Source of the DNA: an uncultured Naasia sp.
GTDB lineage: Bacteria; Actinomycetota; Actinomycetes; Actinomycetales; Microbacteriaceae
Direction: 5' to 3'
DNA length: 64,000 nt
Assembly (NCBI GenBank): GCA_913778905.1
Contig: CAJYYA010000010.1
Location: forward strand, 248,001-312,000
Numbering within the stretch: position 1 is the stretch's first letter; each line of letters begins with the position of its first letter. Below, piece after piece: positions 28,317 through 37,947 of this stretch. The notes below the pieces were generated by a model, which saw only the letters and a program-made list of their open reading frames with translations, ran no database searches and had not been told where the DNA came from. A program made the translations under genes and the position numbers.

Positions 28317-29309
28317 TCACACCCGGTCGCCGCTGCCAGGCACGGGCTCGAACAACCCCACGCCTTCCCGCCGCGACACCCACCAGGTCAGCAACGCGGT
28401 GACGCCCAGCATGAATGGGATGTCGATCAGCAGGTAGGTCGGATCGACCTCACCCTGTTCCAGCGATGATCTGCTGAACGGGGCTACGAGGAAGATGAAT
28501 AGGTTGTTCGCCGTGTGGATCAGGATCGGCAGCTCCAGGCCGCCCGACTTCCAGACTAAGAAGCCCGCAGACAACGCGAAAGCGCCGACCGAGATCTGGC
28601 CGGCCCAGTCGTATCCGTGCCCGAGCACGAAGATCGGCACCGGCAGCACGATTCCCCACACCGGCGACTTCAGCCAGGTGCCGAGCATCTGTTGCGGCAA
28701 TCCTCGGAAGGCATACTCCTCGGCTGCACACTGCAACGGCGCCAGCACCAGGATGAGGACGTAGCAGAGCACGAGGGACGGGGTGAAGGTCGGCACGACG
28801 AAGTCGTCAGGCGGGTCGACTAGGGCCAGCCCCAGTACCATCACCGCGTAGATCGGGACGATGGAGACCGCCGCGCGCCCGAGCAACCCCCAGCGGAAGC
28901 GACCGACCACGGAATGCACGGAGCCGCGACGCCCACCTCCCCAGCGCGTCCCCAGAATGACCGCGGGGATCATCAGGGCCAACAGCCCGAGCGTGAAGAC
29001 CCAGTCGAAGGGGTTGAGCGGGTCGGCGAGGTCCTCGGAGGGACCCGGGAGCCCCGGAAGCGACATCCCCAGAACGGCGTAGACAACGGCCACGGTGACG
29101 AGCGGAATGAGGGACGCGATATAGAGCCCTAGTGAGACGCCGAGCGTCGCGAAAGGCCGCCACCACTGCGCCGTTCGCGCGGCCTGGTGCGCGAGCCGGT
29201 GGTAGGGGAGTGGGGTCACCACGAGTCCATCAGAACCGCGCAGCGACTGTTCTTCGACCGGAACAGCCGGTGCCTCACTATCGGTCGCGGTCACAGGCCA
29301 GTCGGTCAT
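28317..29309 (-). CDS. CPBP family intramembrane glutamic endopeptidase
   Basis: AAEEYAFRGLPQQ, HGYDWAGQ, NNLFIFL motifs in a multi-TM protein. Confidence 0.88.
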   Translation of the reverse strand: MTDWPVTATDSEAPAVPVEEQSLRGSDGLVVTPLPYHRLAHQAARTAQWWRPFATLGVSLGLYIASLIPLVTVAVVYAVLGMSLPGLPGPSEDLADPLNPFDWVFTLGLLALMIPAVILGTRWGGGRRGSVHSVVGRFRWGLLGRAAVSIVPIYAVMVLGLALVDPPDDFVVPTFTPSLVLCYVLILVLAPLQCAAEEYAFRGLPQQMLGTWLKSPVWGIVLPVPIFVLGHGYDWAGQISVGAFALSAGFLVWKSGGLELPILIHTANNLFIFLVAPFSRSSLEQGEVDPTYLLIDIPFMLGVTALLTWWVSRREGVGLFEPVPGSGDRV

Positions 29310-29450
29310 GCACGTCCCCCGGTCGTCGGTTCCCACCAGTCTGCCTGCGAGACGCCGTGGTCGGGTGGTCATTCACGACTGCGCGAAGCGTCAGACCGCC
29401 GGAATGGAAGTGCGGGGCAATCCTGCGTGGGGAGTGAAGGTGGTCGTCTC

Positions 29451-29768
29451 ATGCAACCACTCGACGGCTTACACACATCCAGCGAGGATGAATGGATGCA
29501 GTCCGACCTCGACGGTGCTCCCGACTGGATCTTTCAACTCGACGGTTCATTCACCCCCTCGAACGACGCGGTCCCTGAACCTGCGCTTCATGCCCTAGAC
29601 GCGGCCGCTGAACGGCGTGCCGCGCACCCCCTCGATCAACAGGCAATCGATGCCCTTCAGACAGCGATTCTCGCGGCGGTGCGAGCAGGTATCGGCGACT
29701 CTCAGATCGCCGCGACGGGCCGAATCTCCGTTGGCGCCGTTCGACGCATCTGTCGCGCAACCCAGTAG
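29451..29768 (+). CDS. Small hypothetical protein with HTH-like C-terminus
   Basis: AAVRAGIGDSQIAATGRISVGAVRRICRA; 105 aa. Confidence 0.5.
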   Translation: MQPLDGLHTSSEDEWMQSDLDGAPDWIFQLDGSFTPSNDAVPEPALHALDAAAERRAAHPLDQQAIDALQTAILAAVRAGIGDSQIAATGRISVGAVRRICRATQ

Positions 29769-29893
29769 ATCCGGAAGGCGCACCTGCTGGAACAGGAACC
29801 GCTCGGCTGCGGCGCTTGGCAACCGCTGAGCTGACGCCGTATCGGGTCAGACACAACCCACGACTTTCGGGGCGACTCTTTCCGCGCCGCGCC

Positions 29894-30742
29894 TCACTCC
29901 AGCGGCCTCAGCAGCCGATCCAAGAATTCCCGCGTCCGCGGCTCCTGCGGATTGGTGAACACCTCGGCCGGGGTGCCGCGTTCGACGACCACACCGCCGT
30001 CGAGGAAGGCGACCTCGTCGGCCACTTCGCGGGCGAACGCGAGCTCATGAGTCACGACCACCATGGTCCAGCCCTCATGCGCGAGCTCGGACATGATCGT
30101 CAGCACATCGCCCACGATCTCCGGGTCGAGGGCAGACGTCGGCTCATCGAAGAGCAGCAGCTTCGGGCGCAGCGCCAGCGCGCGGACAATGCCGACGCGC
30201 TGCTGCTGGCCGCCGGACAGCTCGAACGGATAGGCGTCCCGCTTCGATGCCAGGCCGACTCGCTCAAGCAGGGCGGTGGCCGTCGCGATCGCCTCGTCGC
30301 GCGGTCGCTTCTGCACGATGACCGGACCCTCGATGACGTTCTCGAGAACCGTCTTATGCGGGAACAGGTTGTAATGCTGGAACACCATGCCCGACGCATC
30401 CCGCAGCACGGCGCGCTGCGCGGCGGTCTCGCGCTTCGACAGCTTCGCGGCGAAGTCGATCCGCTCGCCGTCGAGGTCGATGACGCCGGCCTGCGGGGGA
30501 GTGAGAGCGTTCAGCGCGCGCAGCACGGTGGTCTTGCCCGATCCGGACGGACCGATGAGCACCAGCACCTTGCCGCGACGGACCTCGAGGTCGACGCCCT
30601 TTAAGACATCGAGCGAGCCGAACGACGTGCGGAGGCCGGTGGCCCGGAGCAGCGGATCCGCGCCCGACCCGATCGGCGGAACACCGAAGCCCGACGAGCT
30701 CGCACCCGGGGCGGGGGAGGACGACTCAGGCTCGTGCGACAT
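29894..30742 (-). CDS. Polar amino acid ABC transporter ATP-binding protein
   Basis: GPSGSGKTT, LSGGQQQRVGIVRALAL, LLLFDEPTSALDPE. Confidence 0.93.
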   Translation of the reverse strand: MSHEPESSSPAPGASSSGFGVPPIGSGADPLLRATGLRTSFGSLDVLKGVDLEVRRGKVLVLIGPSGSGKTTVLRALNALTPPQAGVIDLDGERIDFAAKLSKRETAAQRAVLRDASGMVFQHYNLFPHKTVLENVIEGPVIVQKRPRDEAIATATALLERVGLASKRDAYPFELSGGQQQRVGIVRALALRPKLLLFDEPTSALDPEIVGDVLTIMSELAHEGWTMVVVTHELAFAREVADEVAFLDGGVVVERGTPAEVFTNPQEPRTREFLDRLLRPLE

Positions 30743-31388
30743 AACGGTCCAACCTCTTCTCGAGCAGGTTCTGCAGAGCCGACAGCCCCAGGCAGATGAC
30801 CCAGTAGACGAGCGCCGCCTCGATGTAGAGCAGCATGAACTCCTGGCTGAACGCGGCGATCTTCTGCGCCTCACGGAAGAGCTCCGTCACCAGGATCAGT
30901 GATGCCAGCGACGTGTCCTTCAACAGGCTGATGAACGTGTTCGACAGCGGCGGCACGGACACGCGCGCAGCCTGCGGCAGGATGATCCGCCGCAAGGTCG
31001 TCGCCCGCGACATTCCGACGGTGTACCCGGCCTCCCACTGCCCGGCAGGCACCGAGAGGATCGCGGCGCGGATGATCTCGGCACCGTATCCACCTACGTT
31101 GATCGAGAACGCGATGACGGCGGACGGCCACGGCGGGATCGTGGCACCGAGCGACGGCAGGCCGTAGAAGATCACGAACAGCTGCACCAGCAGGGGCGTG
31201 CCGCGGACGACGGAGATGACGAAGCGCGCCGCAGCAGACAGGGCGCGGATGCTCGACATGCGAGCTAGCGCGATTCCGAGCGCCAGCACGAGGCCCAGCG
31301 CGAAGGAGATGAGCGACAGCGGGATGGTCCCGAGAATCGCTCCGCGCACGATCGGCCCGAGCGAATCCCAGGCGAGCTGCCAATCCAT
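30726..31388 (-). CDS. Polar amino acid ABC transporter permease
   Basis: RGTPLLVQLFVIFYGLP, GAEIIRAAILSVPAGQWEAGYTVGMSRATTLRRIILPQA. Confidence 0.93.
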   Translation of the reverse strand: MDWQLAWDSLGPIVRGAILGTIPLSLISFALGLVLALGIALARMSSIRALSAAARFVISVVRGTPLLVQLFVIFYGLPSLGATIPPWPSAVIAFSINVGGYGAEIIRAAILSVPAGQWEAGYTVGMSRATTLRRIILPQAARVSVPPLSNTFISLLKDTSLASLILVTELFREAQKIAAFSQEFMLLYIEAALVYWVICLGLSALQNLLEKRLDRYVARA

Positions 31389-31472
31389 CCGTTCATCCTG
31401 CCCGAGCGCACCCGCTCAATCGCTGATTCCCGCCGATTCGGATGCCGACTGGCGGGACGCCTGATACCGAAA

Positions 31473-31508
31473 CGCGACCCCCGGCGGCGTGTGCCGCACG
31501 AGGGTCGC
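31473..31508 (-). terminator. Hairpin after the substrate-binding protein gene
   Basis: GCGACCCcCGGCGGCgtgtGCCGCaCGaGGGTCGC. Confidence 0.5.
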
Positions 31509-31523
31509 GTCGGTCGGTGTGAC

Positions 31524-32366
31524 TTATTGGCTGACGTCGGAGCCGAAGTACTTCTGGCTGATCTTCGCCAGCGTGCCGTCGGCGCGGAGCTCGTCGAGCG
31601 CCTTGTTGAGGGCGTCGGTCAGGGTGTCGCTGCCCTTGCGCAGAGCGAAGGCGCTCTTCGAGACCTCGTCGCTGTCCGCGGCGATCTTGAGGCCCGCGGC
31701 GTCGCCGTTGGTCTGCGAGTCGAGGAAGGTCAGCTTGTCGTTGACAGTCGCATCGACACGGCCCTGCTTGAGCAGCTCGACGGCCTGCGCCCAGCCCTCG
31801 ACGGCCTCGACGTTGGCGCCGTAGGACTGCGCGATCCCGTACCAGTTGCTGGTCAGCGACTGTGCGCTGGTCTTGCCCTTCAGCCCGTCGAACGAGGTGA
31901 TGTCGCTCGACTCGGGGACCACGAGCACGCCGGGCGAGACGGAGTAGGGCTCGCTGAGGTCGTACTTCGCCTCGCGCTCGTCGTTGACTGACACCTGGTT
32001 CGCGATCACGTCGAAACGGCCGGCCTCGAGACCGGCGAAGATGCCGTCCCACTGGGTCTCCTGGAACTCGACGGTCACGCCGAGCTTCTCGGCGACCGCG
32101 TTCACCACGTCGACGTCGTATCCGGTGAGCGGGCCCGATCCACCCTCGTGGAACGAGAACGGACGGTACGTGCCCTCGGTCGCGACGACGAGCTTGCCGT
32201 TCTCCTTCACCTGGTCGAGCGTGAGGCCGGAGGTCGACTCGCCGGATCCGGTGGTCGTGCCGGAGCCGGCCTGTCCGTCCGCGGGTCCACCGGCGCAGCC
32301 GGCGAGAAGCAGAGCGGATGCCGCGACGGCGGCGAAGGCGGGAAGGATGCGCGTGATGCGGGGCAT
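31524..32366 (-). CDS. Amino acid ABC transporter substrate-binding lipoprotein
   Basis: Lipobox LAGC; GKLVVATEGTYRPFSFHEGGSGPLTGYDVDVVNAVAEKLG. Confidence 0.93.
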   Translation of the reverse strand: MPRITRILPAFAAVAASALLLAGCAGGPADGQAGSGTTTGSGESTSGLTLDQVKENGKLVVATEGTYRPFSFHEGGSGPLTGYDVDVVNAVAEKLGVTVEFQETQWDGIFAGLEAGRFDVIANQVSVNDEREAKYDLSEPYSVSPGVLVVPESSDITSFDGLKGKTSAQSLTSNWYGIAQSYGANVEAVEGWAQAVELLKQGRVDATVNDKLTFLDSQTNGDAAGLKIAADSDEVSKSAFALRKGSDTLTDALNKALDELRADGTLAKISQKYFGSDVSQ

Positions 32367-32564
32367 GGTTGTGCTCTCGTTCGTGCGGGAGACGAGTCGC
32401 TTCGCGACGTGCCTTGACAAGCACTGCTGTGCGCGGGGGACTCGAGCGTCTGGTTGACGCGACATCCACATGCAACCAGGGGCGGGCTGAAGTTGTTCCG
32501 GATGTGACGCGATGTGTCGATTGCCCTGTGTCCGATCGCCCCTCCGCGGATGTAAGCATGAAGC

Positions 32565-33026
32565 GTGAGCACTGAGTGGCAGGACCGGATCGACGACTTC
32601 TGGGCATCCGCGAACGACGAATCGACTGCTGTGGAGCGGATGCGCGCGCTCCTGGCGCAGCGTCCGCAGGGCGATCCGGAAGCGCTGTTCGAATGGGCCT
32701 CGGTGCACGACTTCGTCGGGCGCGAGGCGGAGGCCGTTCCTCTGTATGAGGCTGCGCTGGAGAACGGACTCGCCGGGCGGAAGCGGCACGAGGCGTTGAT
32801 CCAGCTGAGCAGTTCGCTTCGGCTGGTCGGGCGGGCTGATGAGGCCGCTGCTCTGCTCGCGGAACGGTGGGAGGGGGCGGAGCTCGATTCCGCGCGGGCT
32901 GCCTTCCGCGCGCTCGCGCTTCGTGACGCGGGGGATGCGGACGAGGCGCTCCTGGTTGCGCTCGGGGCGCTTGCCGGGGCGCTGCCGCAGTACGGGGCGG
33001 CTGTTGCGAGGTATGCGGGGGAGTAG
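32565..33026 (+). CDS. Tetratricopeptide-repeat (TPR_5-type) protein
   Basis: FWASANDESTAVERMRALLAQRPQGDPEALFEWASVHDFVGREAEAVPLYEAAL; GTG start. Confidence 0.8.
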   Translation: MSTEWQDRIDDFWASANDESTAVERMRALLAQRPQGDPEALFEWASVHDFVGREAEAVPLYEAALENGLAGRKRHEALIQLSSSLRLVGRADEAAALLAERWEGAELDSARAAFRALALRDAGDADEALLVALGALAGALPQYGAAVARYAGE

Positions 33027-33036
33027 GCGCGGGGAC

Positions 33037-33063
33037 CTCTGCATTTCGCTGCGCTCAATGGGC
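33037..33063 (-). repeat. Family A element (inverted orientation)
   Basis: 10 nt after TPR stop; CTCTGCATTTCGCTGCGCTCAATGGGC. Confidence 0.95.
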
Positions 33064-33132
33064 GAGGGGCGGCCGGGGAGATGAGGCCGCGAATGTCTGG
33101 TGTGCCGGGCCGGGGTCGGGCAAGCTCGGGGC

Positions 33133-33504
33133 ATGGAAACCGCTGCCATCACCTCGTGGACCTTCGTCTCCGAAGTCCCCATCCCGCCCGACGTCACCGA
33201 GCTGCTCGTCGAGGGTGAGACCGCGTGGGCTGCCTTCACGACGTTCCGTGACAGTGCGATCTTCACGAGCCGGCGCCTCATCGTCCGCGATGCGCAGGGG
33301 ATCACGGGGAAGAAGGTCGAGGTGTATTCGCTGCCCTACTCCGCCATCAACATGTGGTCGTCGGAGAACGCCGGCACGCTCGACCTCAACGCCGAGATCT
33401 CGCTCTGGACCCGCGCCGGCTTCATCAAGATCAAGATCGGCAAGGGCGTCGACATCCGCCGCATCGACAAGCTGATCGCGCACTCCGTGCTCCACGCCGG
33501 CTGA
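33133..33504 (+). CDS. PH domain-containing protein (bPH)
   Basis: ESAIFTSRRLIVRDAQG-type pattern, VEVYSLPYSAINMWSSENAGTLDLNAEISLWTRAG. Confidence 0.85.
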   Translation: METAAITSWTFVSEVPIPPDVTELLVEGETAWAAFTTFRDSAIFTSRRLIVRDAQGITGKKVEVYSLPYSAINMWSSENAGTLDLNAEISLWTRAGFIKIKIGKGVDIRRIDKLIAHSVLHAG

Positions 33505-33546
33505 CGCCGCGCACCTCGGAAGTCCGATCGCTGATGAACGAAGGAA

Positions 33547-33584
33547 GGGCCCGCCGACCACCGTGGCGGCGATCGGCGGACCCC
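33547..33584. terminator. Bidirectional hairpin between convergent genes
   Basis: GGGcCCGCCGA ... TCGGCGGaCCCC. Confidence 0.5.
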
Positions 33585-33604
33585 TCGTCGCGCGGGCTGC
33601 AGTT

Positions 33605-34789
33605 CTAGCTGCCGGCCTTGCGACGCTTAGTGAGAACGGCGCGGGTGATGAAGAGGATCGCGGCCAGGACGATCAGGCCTCCGGCGATGAGGAATGCGGT
33701 GCCGCCGTTGAATCCGGTCTCCGCGAGCTTCGGGGTCACCGCCGCCGGAGCCGGCTCGAGAGTGGGAACCGGCGCCGGGAAAGCCGCTTCGATGGCGCTC
33801 GACACCTGGGCGGTGAGGAAGGCGACGCCCGCTGCGTTCGGGTGCAGCGACCCCGGGAAGCCGATCGTGACCCGGTTCATGTACGGGTCTTCCGAGCACG
33901 CGCTATGCGAGAGCGTCGGGGTCAGGTTGTCGACGAATGTGAAACCGGCCGCAGCCGCCCGGGCAGCGAGCACCTGGTTGAGCGTGACCTCGACCTGGTG
34001 GAGGTACTCGACATCGACGTTCGTGTAGGGGAGGCCGTTCGCAAAGGGAGCGTCCAGACCGTTCAACACCGGCGCGAAGCACCCGGCCGCAGGCGTGTTA
34101 GCGGCGTCAGGGAAGATCGCCGGATAGCCGACGACGATGACCTTCGCGTTCGGAGCAGCAGCGCGGACGGCCACGTAAGCCTCTCCGATGTCCCCCGCCA
34201 CGTTCTGGACAATCTGAGCGGAGACGGTGTCGACTCCGTTCACGACCAGGAAGCTTTTGCAGTTCGGGTCGGTGAACGAGGGCTGAACCGGATTGGGACC
34301 CCACACCGGCCCGTCGGCGCGCTGAGCAAGGCACGCCTGCGCGAGAGCGGTGAATCCCGCGTCGATTCCTCCGACGCTGATGGTCACGACGTCGGTGTCA
34401 GCACTGAGCGCGTCGGTCTGAACAGGCACGGTCGTGGGCGGAGTGCCGCCGTCGGACTGAGCGGTCTCATCGATGTTAGCCGCTCTGGCGTTGCTGCAGC
34501 TGACGTCGGCGGTGAGGTCGAGGCCGAGGTTCGCGGCAACCTGGTGCGGAAAGTTCGCGGACGACTGTCCGCAGAACTCGGCCGGCTGGCCGGTCAACGG
34601 AGTCTGCCCGAGGCCGGCGGCGTAGGAGTCGCCCAGCGACACGTACTCGAGGGAGACCGTCTCATCGGCGGGAGCCTGAGACGGGAGAGCGGAAGCGGCC
34701 AGCGCAGGCGAGCCCAGCAGCATGGCGCCGGCGACAGCGATGACGCCGACGAGCCCGAAGGGGCGAAGGGGGGAAGAAGTCACGCGCAA
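33605..34789 (-). CDS. Cell-wall-anchored SGNH/GDSL hydrolase
   Basis: SLGDSYAAGLG, SVGGIDAGF, SLHPNAAG; C-terminal LAETGFNGGTAFLIAGGLIVLAAILF..KRRK. Confidence 0.88.
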   Translation of the reverse strand: MRVTSSPLRPFGLVGVIAVAGAMLLGSPALAASALPSQAPADETVSLEYVSLGDSYAAGLGQTPLTGQPAEFCGQSSANFPHQVAANLGLDLTADVSCSNARAANIDETAQSDGGTPPTTVPVQTDALSADTDVVTISVGGIDAGFTALAQACLAQRADGPVWGPNPVQPSFTDPNCKSFLVVNGVDTVSAQIVQNVAGDIGEAYVAVRAAAPNAKVIVVGYPAIFPDAANTPAAGCFAPVLNGLDAPFANGLPYTNVDVEYLHQVEVTLNQVLAARAAAAGFTFVDNLTPTLSHSACSEDPYMNRVTIGFPGSLHPNAAGVAFLTAQVSSAIEAAFPAPVPTLEPAPAAVTPKLAETGFNGGTAFLIAGGLIVLAAILFITRAVLTKRRKAGS

Positions 34790-34882
34790 TGGTGACCTAC
34801 CTGCGGGGTACTGCGCCAGAGCGACGCGCCGACTGGGGCGCCGATCCGGAGACCGCCGGCTTGCTTCGCCCCGCGTGATTCC

Positions 34883-35482
34883 TCAGGACGCTGACGCCTG
34901 CTCCCGATGAGCTGTCTCGTCGAGGAAACGACGTGCGTTCGCGCGCCTGCGGATCGCGAAGAGCATGGCTCCGACGAGCACGACGGATGCGAAGCAGATC
35001 GTGGCGAGTGCGAGCAGCCGACGTTCGGCGTCGAACAGATCGGTCGACCGCATGACGATCAGCGCCCCCAGAATCGCGCCCACCGATGCCACCTCAGCCA
35101 GGGCACTGAAAAACGTGATCCGAGCCAGATAGCGGCCCCGAGCGGTTTCGTCGGCAGTGAGTTCCAGTTCGCGACCGCGGAGCACCCGGTACTTGAGTCG
35201 AGCGACCTCATCGTCCGTCCCGTAGAGAGCCGAGCGACTCCGGCTGGCCGCCCTCATCGAGCCGGGCATCCAGGCGACCGCGACACCCATGAGACTCACT
35301 CCCACCCAATTCGCTATCACCGAGACATCGAACGGTTCGCCGTCACCGATCAAGGCGGAGAGCAGCATCCCGATCAGGAGTCCGAGCGCCGCGCCACCGG
35401 CCGCACCGACCACACCCCATCGGAGGAAGTCCTTGCCCCGCCACATCGGCTTGACGTCGACACCGGGCGGGGGAGCGGTCAC
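34883..35482 (-). CDS. Hypothetical membrane protein
   Basis: Four hydrophobic segments; GTG start. Confidence 0.7.
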   Translation of the reverse strand: MTAPPPGVDVKPMWRGKDFLRWGVVGAAGGAALGLLIGMLLSALIGDGEPFDVSVIANWVGVSLMGVAVAWMPGSMRAASRSRSALYGTDDEVARLKYRVLRGRELELTADETARGRYLARITFFSALAEVASVGAILGALIVMRSTDLFDAERRLLALATICFASVVLVGAMLFAIRRRANARRFLDETAHREQASAS

Positions 35483-35569
35483 GCGAGCCTCCTCGATTGC
35501 GGCCAGCCGAATGAGTCGGCTGACCGCAACCTAGCAGCGGTGACGGGGTCCGAGAGCGCCCCTCAGTCC

Positions 35570-37750
35570 TCACTCACCGCGGCGACGGCGGATCTGCAGG
35601 ATAAGGACGATCAGTCCGGCGATCAGCGCGGCGGCCGCGACGATGAGGTACGGCGAGCCGTCGAACCCGGTGCTCGGCAGCGACGGGTTCGGCTGCGGTC
35701 CCGGTTCCGGTCCGGGACCTGGACCGGGCGCCGTCTTGCTGTAGTCAAGGCTGACGGTGAGCACACCGGTCTCGCCGTAGACCGACACGATGGGCTCGGG
35801 GGTCACTGAGGACGACACCAGAGTGGCGAGTGCATTGGCCCCGTCGGACTCGAGGGTGGACCCGCAGGAGTAACCGACCGGGATCCCGCTGACGTAGCCC
35901 ACGCTGGTCCGCTCGGTGAGTCCGGCGGGGATGGTCACCGACACGGGGTCGATGCCCGCGTCTCCGCTCGTGCAGACGAGACGGACCGATCCCTCTCCCT
36001 GTAGCCCGGCACCCGCCCCGGTGGGTACGACGTCCACGCGGAACTCGCTCACCTGCAATCCGTACGTCTCAGTGAGCGTCAGAACGGACGTGGTGTCGGC
36101 CTGCACGGTGATGGACTCCGGCGAGACCGACGATCCGATGAAGGCAGCGCGATCATTACGCCCATCGACGGTCGAGACGACTCCGCAGACCGCCCCCACC
36201 GGAAGGCCGCGGAAGGTTCCGACTCGGGTGGTTCCGGTGGACCCGGCTGCGAGCGCGACGTCACGCACGACGGTCGCCGATCCGACGACGCACGTGGCTC
36301 GGGCGTCGATCCCCGATTGCAACCCTGCGGCCGCGCCATCGACGCGCACATCGATGGCGAGCGTGCCCGTCGGAGCCACCGGCACGCTGTACTCGTCGGC
36401 GAGAAGCACCTCCGACGTCGCTCCGGACGCGATGACGACGGGCGCGGCGGGGGTGAGCACCGATGAGGAGAGCGTGGCGGACGCGTTCGATCCATCAGCT
36501 GTCTGAACCGTCTCGCAGGATGCGCCGTCGACGATGCCGTCGAGGCGCACGAGCAGGCGGGTACCGGACTCCGTGCGAGCCGGCACCGTGAGGTTCCGGC
36601 TGAGCTCCCATCCCCCGAGAGTGCAGGTGACGGTGACGGCGATGGCGCCCTGGTCGCCACCGGCCTCACCGGCGATCGAGACGCTCAGCTCATACGCGCC
36701 CGCAGCAGGGGGAACCAGCGTGCCCGCCGCGCGGAGGGTCACGGTCGAGTCGGTGGCCGCGATCAATTTCTGAGCCTCGGTGCGCGGGGGGTTGGCACCG
36801 TCGTAGAGGAAGACGTTGCCGGCCGGGACGGTGGCGGTCGCCGAGAGGACGAAGCCCTGGTTGGCGACAGCCGGGTCGTAGCCGATGTAGAGCTGCTGGC
36901 CGTTCGAGACCGAGGCCCCCGGGGTGAGCGGTCGCCGGCCTGCAGCGTCCGTGAACACCTCGGTGTCTGCGTTGATGGCGATGGTCGACTGGGCGACACT
37001 GCCGCCGACGGTGTACGGGCCGAAGGGGGTGCCGGGGGTGGGCGTCCCACTTGTCGGCGGGGTGACCGTCAGCGTGGGCTGGACGGGCGGAGCGGGCGTC
37101 GGGTCGACGGCGGCCTGCGCCGCCTCGACGATCGACTTCACGGCTTGGCGCTCCGTGGGGTAGAAGCGATTGACCACGAAGCCGTCCGTGAAGTACCAGA
37201 TGGCACCCTGGACCGCACGCACCTTCTGCGAGGCGCTTCCCGCGACGGGCTGGGCGGGTTCCTGCGGGTAGTAGTTCTGCAGGATCCACTGCACGTAGGG
37301 GAGGTTCGGGACGTTCGCCTCGGTCCACGAATCGAGCTCGTAGTGCACGCCCACGGTCGTGTCGGTGTCGAGGTCGATGCAGTAGGTGGCGACGCGGTCG
37401 TTCGCCCCCGTTCCGGTGGAGAGGATGAGCTGCGCGGTCGTGACCGACCGCTGATCCTGTAATCCGCTGGTGGGGTAGGGGGTCGTCGCCTGAACCCCGG
37501 GCACCTGGCCGCCGTAAAGACCGCTCGAATTCTCGAGGGCGACGATGGTGCTCTCGGTCGTGGCGGACGGCGGGTTGGTGTCGGGGTCCAGGCCCAGTCC
37601 CGGTGCGGCGAGAGCGGGTCCGCCGCTCATGACGACCGACCCGGTCAATGCGAGAAGAACACCCACCAGCGTGACGACGCCGAAACGGCGGACCGCGCCG
37701 TCTCGCCGAATGTTGCGTCCCGCCGAGGATCGACTGCCGCGAATGTCCAT
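35570..37750 (-). CDS. Thioester-domain (TQXA-like) LPxTG surface protein with DUF5979-like modules
   Basis: YCIDLDTDTTVGVHYEL...YVQWILQNYYP; three Cys-paired modules; LPSTGFDGSPYLIVAAAALIAGLIVLILQIRRRRG; start ATG 37750. Confidence 0.85.
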   Translation of the reverse strand: MDIRGSRSSAGRNIRRDGAVRRFGVVTLVGVLLALTGSVVMSGGPALAAPGLGLDPDTNPPSATTESTIVALENSSGLYGGQVPGVQATTPYPTSGLQDQRSVTTAQLILSTGTGANDRVATYCIDLDTDTTVGVHYELDSWTEANVPNLPYVQWILQNYYPQEPAQPVAGSASQKVRAVQGAIWYFTDGFVVNRFYPTERQAVKSIVEAAQAAVDPTPAPPVQPTLTVTPPTSGTPTPGTPFGPYTVGGSVAQSTIAINADTEVFTDAAGRRPLTPGASVSNGQQLYIGYDPAVANQGFVLSATATVPAGNVFLYDGANPPRTEAQKLIAATDSTVTLRAAGTLVPPAAGAYELSVSIAGEAGGDQGAIAVTVTCTLGGWELSRNLTVPARTESGTRLLVRLDGIVDGASCETVQTADGSNASATLSSSVLTPAAPVVIASGATSEVLLADEYSVPVAPTGTLAIDVRVDGAAAGLQSGIDARATCVVGSATVVRDVALAAGSTGTTRVGTFRGLPVGAVCGVVSTVDGRNDRAAFIGSSVSPESITVQADTTSVLTLTETYGLQVSEFRVDVVPTGAGAGLQGEGSVRLVCTSGDAGIDPVSVTIPAGLTERTSVGYVSGIPVGYSCGSTLESDGANALATLVSSSVTPEPIVSVYGETGVLTVSLDYSKTAPGPGPGPEPGPQPNPSLPSTGFDGSPYLIVAAAALIAGLIVLILQIRRRRGE

Positions 37751-37947
37751 GCTTCCCCCTGAGTCCGATTCCCCCTGATCCGCTGGATCGAGTGAGCGCC
37801 GGGAACCCACCGGTGCTCGTTCAGGATCGTAGGGCGTGGCACGCCTGCCGTCGCTCTGACACGACGGTCGAGCGACCTCCTCGTCACCGGAGCGTGTCAC
37901 CCGACTGCGGAGTGTGGACGGAACACGGGGCGTGCCAAGCTGGGGCC

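Noticed and set aside
29894-32366. ABC transporter operon as a novel system
   Set aside because: Standard three-gene polar amino acid importer.
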